DNA of 6,013 nt from Saprospiraceae bacterium (GTDB lineage: Bacteria; Bacteroidota; Bacteroidia; Chitinophagales; Saprospiraceae), in assembly GCA_029262975.1 (NCBI GenBank), contig JAJCYJ010000291.1:1-6013 (forward strand), read 5' to 3'. Under the pieces are notes generated by a model that was not told the origin of the DNA, did no database searches, and saw only the letters and a program-made list of their open reading frames with translations. The translations under genes and the position numbers were made by a program. Below are positions 1-4,600 of the stretch, in pieces (the stretch's first letter is position 1; each line of letters starts with the position of its first letter).

Positions 1-808
1 CTACATCTCCAAAATTTACAGTGCCCTGTCCACCGGTTCCAGAACCTACGGATCCAATGGAATTGAATGCTCCAGTCGACTTATTCAACCAGCCAAAAGT
101 GGCATCATTCATAGCAAATATTGTATCGCCATCAAGGCTGATCGTCAGTGCCTCAATATTGCTTGCTCCTGTGGTGCCACCAATAACTGTTAAATTACCC
201 GCAGTATATCTGTCCATGGTGACCAGGTCGTCCAGATCATCTGCTACTGCATAACAGATTGTTTCAGGGCAAGATGTATCATCTCCTCCTAAACCTGAAG
301 GTGTGGAAGTCGTAGTCGTAAGAAATATTTTATCAAGGAAAGTGTCATCTTCACGGTATGAGAAGTCAATTGTATTGGTTCCGGATACAAGACTAAAATT
401 AATATTTGTATTTCCATTGTCAGAGTCGTAGACTTGTTTCCATGTCCAGGAAGAACTGTTTCCAATATCGTTCCATTTATACCATGTCCCTTCGTTCACA
501 CGGACCCAGAATGAGTCATCACTTGCATTTGGAGCGATAATTCTTCCCCACATTTTATAGGTGCCTGAAGAAGTTAATGTAAGTGTCATCCTAATATAAT
601 CATCTGAAGAGGAAGAAGGAGTAGTAAATGCATTACCTGATGGATAACTTACATATTTTGATCTGGAGGCGTTGCCATCTACAAGAATGTCCCAATTTAA
701 GCCTACATCACCACATTCGGCTTCCAGGTAATGGGACTGAGCGAATACATTAGTCATAGAACTAATTATAATTATACCAGCTGCAATGCATTGTGAGATT
801 TTATTCAT
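1..808 (-). CDS. Secreted protein: signal peptide, CBM6-like domain, propeller-like start (3' end outside window)
   Basis: The frame is open from an ATG at 806-808 to the left edge: 269 codons with no stop. Residues 1-23 look like a Sec signal peptide: a Lys near the start, a hydrophobic core AAGIIIISSM, and cleavage probably after VFA before Gln24. Residues 27-164 resemble the CBM6/CBM35-type beta-sandwich common in Bacteroidota surface proteins, with YLEAECGDVG at the start, KMWGRIIAP and DDSFWVRVN in the middle, and NTIDFSYRED then LDKIFLT at the end. CBM6 members usually bind glycans, but no ligand can be inferred here. After the linker SGLGGDD, residues 185-269 (CYAVADD, TVIGGTTGASNIEALTIS, STGAFNSIGS) resemble DUF6923/NHL-like propeller blades. 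In such proteins DUF11, SdrD or sorting domains often follow, but that part is unseen. The start is supported by the immediate signal peptide. Its TGA-overlapping upstream frame (ATGA at 805-808) is probably chance. The gene may be driven from the AT-rich region near 1100-1160. Confidence 0.9.
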   Translation of the reverse strand, partial: MNKISQCIAAGIIIISSMTNVFAQSHYLEAECGDVGLNWDILVDGNASRSKYVSYPSGNAFTTPSSSSDDYIRMTLTLTSSGTYKMWGRIIAPNASDDSFWVRVNEGTWYKWNDIGNSSSWTWKQVYDSDNGNTNINFSLVSGTNTIDFSYREDDTFLDKIFLTTTTSTPSGLGGDDTSCPETICYAVADDLDDLVTMDRYTAGNLTVIGGTTGASNIEALTISLDGDTIFAMNDATFGWLNKSTGAFNSIGSVGSGTGGQGTVNFGDV

Positions 809-1090
809 GCAGGGCTGATTCGGTCATGCAATAATCGGAGAAAAGAATCTTCGCGATTAACGTTGGCTGAATCATACAAGCTCATTGAGCTTACTGGATA
901 GTGCCCGGAAAGTCTGCTAAGAACAAGGTGAAAGTATCCAGGCTCAATAGCGAATGTCCATCCAGAATCTCCAGACAGACCAATCTTTGATGATATTTTG
1001 GTCAGGTACGTTAACAACAGTGACAATTCTCTATCAGGTGCGCACCTTTTTAAGAAAGTTTGAGATTCTGGTCATTTGTGAATCTCTAAT
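809..1090 (-). other. Leader-like intergenic stretch with inverted repeats, no convincing gene
   Basis: Upstream of the left gene, this stretch carries several symmetric elements: AAGCTCA/TGAGCTT around a single base (878-892), GACCAA/TTGGTC (978-983 with 998-1003), and the perfect palindrome AGGTGCGCACCT (1036-1047). A minus-strand frame (stop at 805-807, TTG at 1024-1026) encodes 73 residues and overlaps the ATG of the next gene by four bases. Its sequence matches no family I know and lacks a good start, so I do not call it a gene. The region may simply be a structured 5' untranslated leader. Confidence 0.4.
1036..1047. promoter_or_regulatory. 12-bp perfect palindrome AGGTGCGCACCT
   Basis: This perfect dyad is GC-rich within AT-rich surroundings and is followed on the plus strand by five Ts (1047-1051). 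As a DNA site it could bind a dimeric regulator of the left gene, which starts 228 bp further along the minus strand. As an RNA it gives only a weak short stem, so a terminator role is unlikely. No regulator gene is in the window. Confidence 0.25.
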
Positions 1091-1100
1091 TTCTTCCCCC

Positions 1101-1160
1101 CGGATTATACACCAAAGTGCTAATATATGTATATATATTAATATATGTTAATTATACATT
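1101..1160 (-). promoter_or_regulatory. AT-rich candidate promoter region for the left secreted-protein gene
   Basis: This is the most AT-rich part of the window. It has an exact direct repeat TAATATATGT (1121-1130 and 1139-1148) and a 14-bp palindrome ATATATTAATATAT (1133-1146). A TATAAT on the minus strand sits at 1104-1109. If used, the 5' leader of the left gene would be close to 290 nt. I looked for the Bacteroidota consensus (TTTG, about 19 bases, TAnnTTTG) on the minus strand and found no good match, so promoter assignment is tentative. Confidence 0.25.
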
Positions 1161-1259
1161 CAAATGATATCGTTTATCTATAGCCGCTTTTGTGTGACAA
1201 TACAAGATAGATCGTAATTGATGAGAATTTAAAATTATTCAACAGCGTAAAAAGAGCTT

Positions 1260-1328
1260 AATTCTATGAGGGTGCTGCAAGCAAGAGCTAATCCTCCGAC
1301 CTGCGGCCACCTCCTTTGAAAAGGAGGA
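1260..1328. repeat. Intergenic repeat, copy 1, ending in a perfect 8-bp hairpin
   Basis: Positions 1260-1312 match 1359-1411 at 50 of 53 bases (differences at 1267, 1289 and 1303). The unit begins AATTCTA and contains GGGTGCTGCAAGCAAGAGC and ATCCTCCGACCT. It ends in an inverted repeat: CCTCCTTT (1310-1317), GA, AAAGGAGG (1320-1327), with a perfect 8-bp stem. It lies between two genes and carries no gene. Hairpins of this kind are, from memory, common between genes in Bacteroidota, where they behave like REP-type or mobile intergenic repeats. Neither strand has the T-run expected of a classical terminator. Confidence 0.85.
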
Positions 1329-1358
1329 CCATAAATAATGCAATGTGCTAAATATCAC

Positions 1359-1451
1359 AATTCTAAGAGGGTGCTGCAAGCAAGAGCAAATCCTCCGACC
1401 TACGGCCACCTTCCCGCGAAAGGCGCGGGACAGGCTCTTTGAAAAGGAGGA
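1359..1451. repeat. Intergenic repeat, copy 2, with a nested 24-bp hairpin insertion
   Basis: This is the second copy of the 1260-1328 unit in the same orientation. Relative to copy 1 it carries 24 extra bases (1412-1435), after which the copies match again for 15 of 16 bases (1436-1451 against 1313-1328). The extra segment contains its own GC-only stem, CCCGCG (1413-1418) with CGCGGG (1424-1429) around the loop AAAGG. The outer stem survives with one mismatch, CCACCTT (1406-1412) facing AAGGAGG (1444-1450). The result is a hairpin within a hairpin. Whether the insertion is a gain in copy 2 or a loss from copy 1 cannot be told from two copies. Confidence 0.85.
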
Positions 1452-1560
1452 TGAACGACCGATCCCGCAGGGTCGAGCTCGACAGTGCTCGAAGGGAGTG
1501 AAGGCGGAAGCCCTTAAACGGTGCATTTCAAAGCGAAAGGAGTGCATGCGTAAGCACTTA
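1452..1560. other. GC-rich palindromic tail of the repeat island
   Basis: This segment is clearly richer in G and C than the surrounding intergenic DNA and continues directly from repeat copy 2. It contains CCCGCAGGG (1464-1472), the perfect 12-bp palindrome GTCGAGCTCGAC (1472-1483), and an AGTGC/GCACT stem (1541-1545 with 1554-1558). No frame looks like a protein; the open frames on both strands are low-complexity and Arg/Cys-rich with no family resemblance. It may be the rest of a larger mobile intergenic repeat or a structured RNA. Its outer boundary near 1560 is estimated from the return to AT-rich sequence. Confidence 0.5.
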
Positions 1561-1567
1561 GACAATC

Positions 1568-1593
1568 CTATAATGATTCAATGCTATAATGAT
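1568..1593. repeat. Short tandem repeat CTATAATGAT, 16-bp period
   Basis: CTATAATGAT occurs exactly at 1568-1577 and again at 1584-1593, between the repeat island and the stop codon of the large gene. It could be a small duplication at the junction of the island with the host sequence or chance in AT-rich DNA. The TATAAT cores resemble -10 boxes on the plus strand, but no gene follows on that strand. Confidence 0.5.
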
Positions 1594-1624
1594 ACTAAAT
1601 TGAAAATTGAAATGGGATTCCAAC

Positions 1625-4600
1625 TCATTCCTTCCGATAATACATAATATGGGGATTAGTGGTAGCAGTAGGACAAAATGGTGCTAGGAAAGTTACGATG
1701 TCTTCATCGTCTTCGCTTTGATCTCCATCATCATTATTAGGTGTAGAGTCTATGTCTTTCTCATTGACCTTATAAACTTCCGTAATATTGAAGGCATTAG
1801 ATAAATCAATGTAGGTTGCAACAATCTGAAGCGTGATATTTTGATTTGCTCCTAACGTGTCGACATACCATACGCCTGAGCTCGGGCCAGAATCATATGA
1901 GCCACCACCGTTATCACTGACATAAGCAAAACTACTGGTCAGAACATCAACCACAAATATATCTGTAGCGATACCCGGACCTTTATTAAGCAAGGTTAAA
2001 ATGAAAGTTACATCTTCTCCAAATACCGGCTCCGGAATGGTCGACATTTTCTGCAATTCTAAATCGATCAACTCAGTTATTCTTACAATTACGCGCGCTC
2101 TATCTGAGGCTGTAGGTGTCCCCGAATCATTAATTTTATAATAAAATGTGTCCAGACCTATATATCCCGGAGGTGGTACATAATCTATAAAATCATCATC
2201 TGGTACACCAGGAGTACCGTTGTTATTAACGGTAACCGTCCCTCCTCTTGAGGTCAAACCGTTGATCGTATCTGTGCCAGCACTTACAAGAATGAGATCC
2301 TCTCCGTCGCGTTCAACATCATTAAATAAAACATCAATTGCTGCTGGAACATCCATGGACGTAATCGCCCCATCATTCCTTGCATCAGGCGGTGTATTTC
2401 TGACATGAATAAATACGGTAGCCGTATCACATAATGATAGAATCTCATCATCACAGACAATGTATTCGTATTGATCGTCGCCGACAAAACCAGGATTCGG
2501 GAGATATCTAATCTTATTGCCTGTTATCAGCGTAATAGATCCATTGGAAGGTTGTGTTATTCCTGGATTCAGACTAACTGTAAGGACGCCAAATTCCTGG
2601 TCATAGTCATTGGAGAGTACCGAGGTATAAATATCCTTATCTATACCGGTCGTATCATAATCATTGCCTGCTATAGGTGGATCATTGTTGAATACCTGGA
2701 CAAAGACAGTGACAAAAGTAGTGTCGCACATGATTGGTACGCCTTTATCACATATTTCGTATGTGAATGATTCTGTACCGGTAAATCCCAGATTTGGTGT
2801 GTAGTTAACTGAACCATCGGTATTATTTACAACAGAACCATTTGGAGGGTTGGTAAGGATGACAACCTCAAGCGGCGTATTTTCCGGATCTGAATCATTG
2901 GCTATTAAATTTATGGTAGCCGTAGTGCCCACGTCTACATAAGCTGTATCTGGTCTGGCAATTGGTGGATTATGTGGGAATAATCCAAAATTATTGGAAC
3001 AATCTGCATCGCTGGTTCCTGCAAATTGCGCAGATTTTATATTATCAGTACTGAACTGTTGGAATCCATCAGGTAGGTTGGTAGTATCTACTGTCATTAC
3101 AAAGTACCCGGAAGAGGTCGTTGGTGCATATGTCGTGGCATTCCACAGAAAATAATAAGGTTGTCCGGGACCGTTCAACTCAGCAGCTACGGCGCCTGTA
3201 TTCAATTCTAATTCATAGGGGACACCCCATGCAGATCCATTCCAAAGGATATAATTTACATCCTGATCCCAATCATGAATCGCCGCCATTAAGGTATCCG
3301 AAGTGGCATTGCCTTTAATAAGCATACCACTAATGCCTGCAGCCGCTACCGTACCTACTGAAGGTCCCGTAGATTCAGAAGACCATCCTGTTGATATATC
3401 CCAGGTCCTATAGTACCAATTTGGAGCACCTTTTCGGTACATTGCCATAAATTGTCCCGATACTGCTTCGGCTGCAATGCCTGTATTTTGTTGGAAATAC
3501 ATAATCTCGCTACCAAAATATTGCTTGTTTATCCATGTATTCCCATCCCATACGGCGCCCCAGACTTCTCCTGCAGTTCCATGACCAATGAACCCGATTC
3601 TATCTGTTGACGGATCTGAGGCCAAGTGGGACCAGGACAGCCGGTTATTGACGCCAACCGGTGGTACAAGGGTGTCTTCCGCAGTCCAGGAGGTTCCATC
3701 CCATGTTCTAAAGTACGCATCATCTCCAGTGTCATTACTAGCTTTGCCATACATGGCCATAGCACTACCGCTATTGAACTCAAAAGCAACACTTATTGAA
3801 TTTTCACTTGCTCCTTCATTGTCAAATTGAGTGGAGCTAGTCCAGCTATTACCATTCCAGGTCAAGCCGTAGACACCGTTGGGAAATACTTTATCGTGTA
3901 CTATTAAAATCATTTTATCCGATCTCGGATCGGCAGCAATACGCATGGTAGATGGCTCATTACCTGTATAGGCTGTAATTGTTGTCGGGCTATCCCAATT
4001 GGTGCCATCCCATATATTATATTTTAAGTTGGTGCCATCATTCCAGACGAGCATCGCATCTCCGGATAAATGTTCGTAAGCAATTGCAAATCCCCAATCT
4101 CTGGCATCGGTTATACCAGTAGCCAGTGGATTAAAAGATGGAGAAGACCAAGATGTTCCATTCCATATTTGCACGGAAGTTGTTCCGTTGGAATAGACTG
4201 AACCTCCTGTACCAACCACGATTTTTTCATTCCTCGTTGGCGCTTCTGCAGCTTCCATTGTAATCCATCGAGTTGTATTGTTGACCATTGAAGATTCGGT
4301 GGTAAATGCAAGACCGTCCCATGGGTTATATTTCGGGACACCCGTATTATCAGCAAATATTGCCGTACCTAATTCAGCATCATCGACCGGTGCCAAATAG
4401 GTAATATATAATCTTGGCGCTCCTGTGGGGTTGTTATCATAAGAATCAGCGCTCCTGGAGCCGGTTCCAGTAATGATCAAGGCCATCGAATTCCCGGTAA
4501 TCCATCCGCCGCGGTTCACGATTTCTTGCACGACTGTTGTAATATCATCCGATTGATAGATCGTACCTGGGGTCCATGGATCGGGTTCCCAAAAGACTGA

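Noticed and set aside
954..1151. 65-residue plus-strand open frame
   Set aside because: Its C-terminal part is a translation of the AT tract (ICIYINIC), with no recognisable domain and no promoter match.
1310..1429. The island hairpins as Rho-independent terminators for the large gene
   Set aside because: Stems are good, but neither the 1310-1327 nor the 1413-1429 hairpin is followed by a T-run on the minus strand, and they lie about 200-300 bp past the stop.
1260..1451. CRISPR-like array
   Set aside because: There are only two copies, the units are too long and unequal, and there is no regular spacer or cas gene.
1260..1560. Insertion sequence or transposase remnant
   Set aside because: No transposase fragment, terminal inverted repeat pair or clear target duplication can be seen, so only a non-coding repeat is supported.
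1239..1565. 108-residue minus-strand open frame across the repeat island, with a duplicated GRRI-S-CLQHP peptide
   Set aside because: The peptide repeat only reflects the DNA repeat, the composition is Arg/Cys/Ser-rich, and the frame spans hairpins. There is no family resemblance.
1345..1647. 100-residue plus-strand open frame from the island into the end of the large gene
   Set aside because: It overlaps the repeat and the 3' end of a clear gene on the other strand, and its sequence looks like translated structured DNA.
2220..4356. Several open frames of 60-100 residues on both strands inside the large gene
   Set aside because: They are shadows of a continuous 1,462-codon frame with clear domain content.
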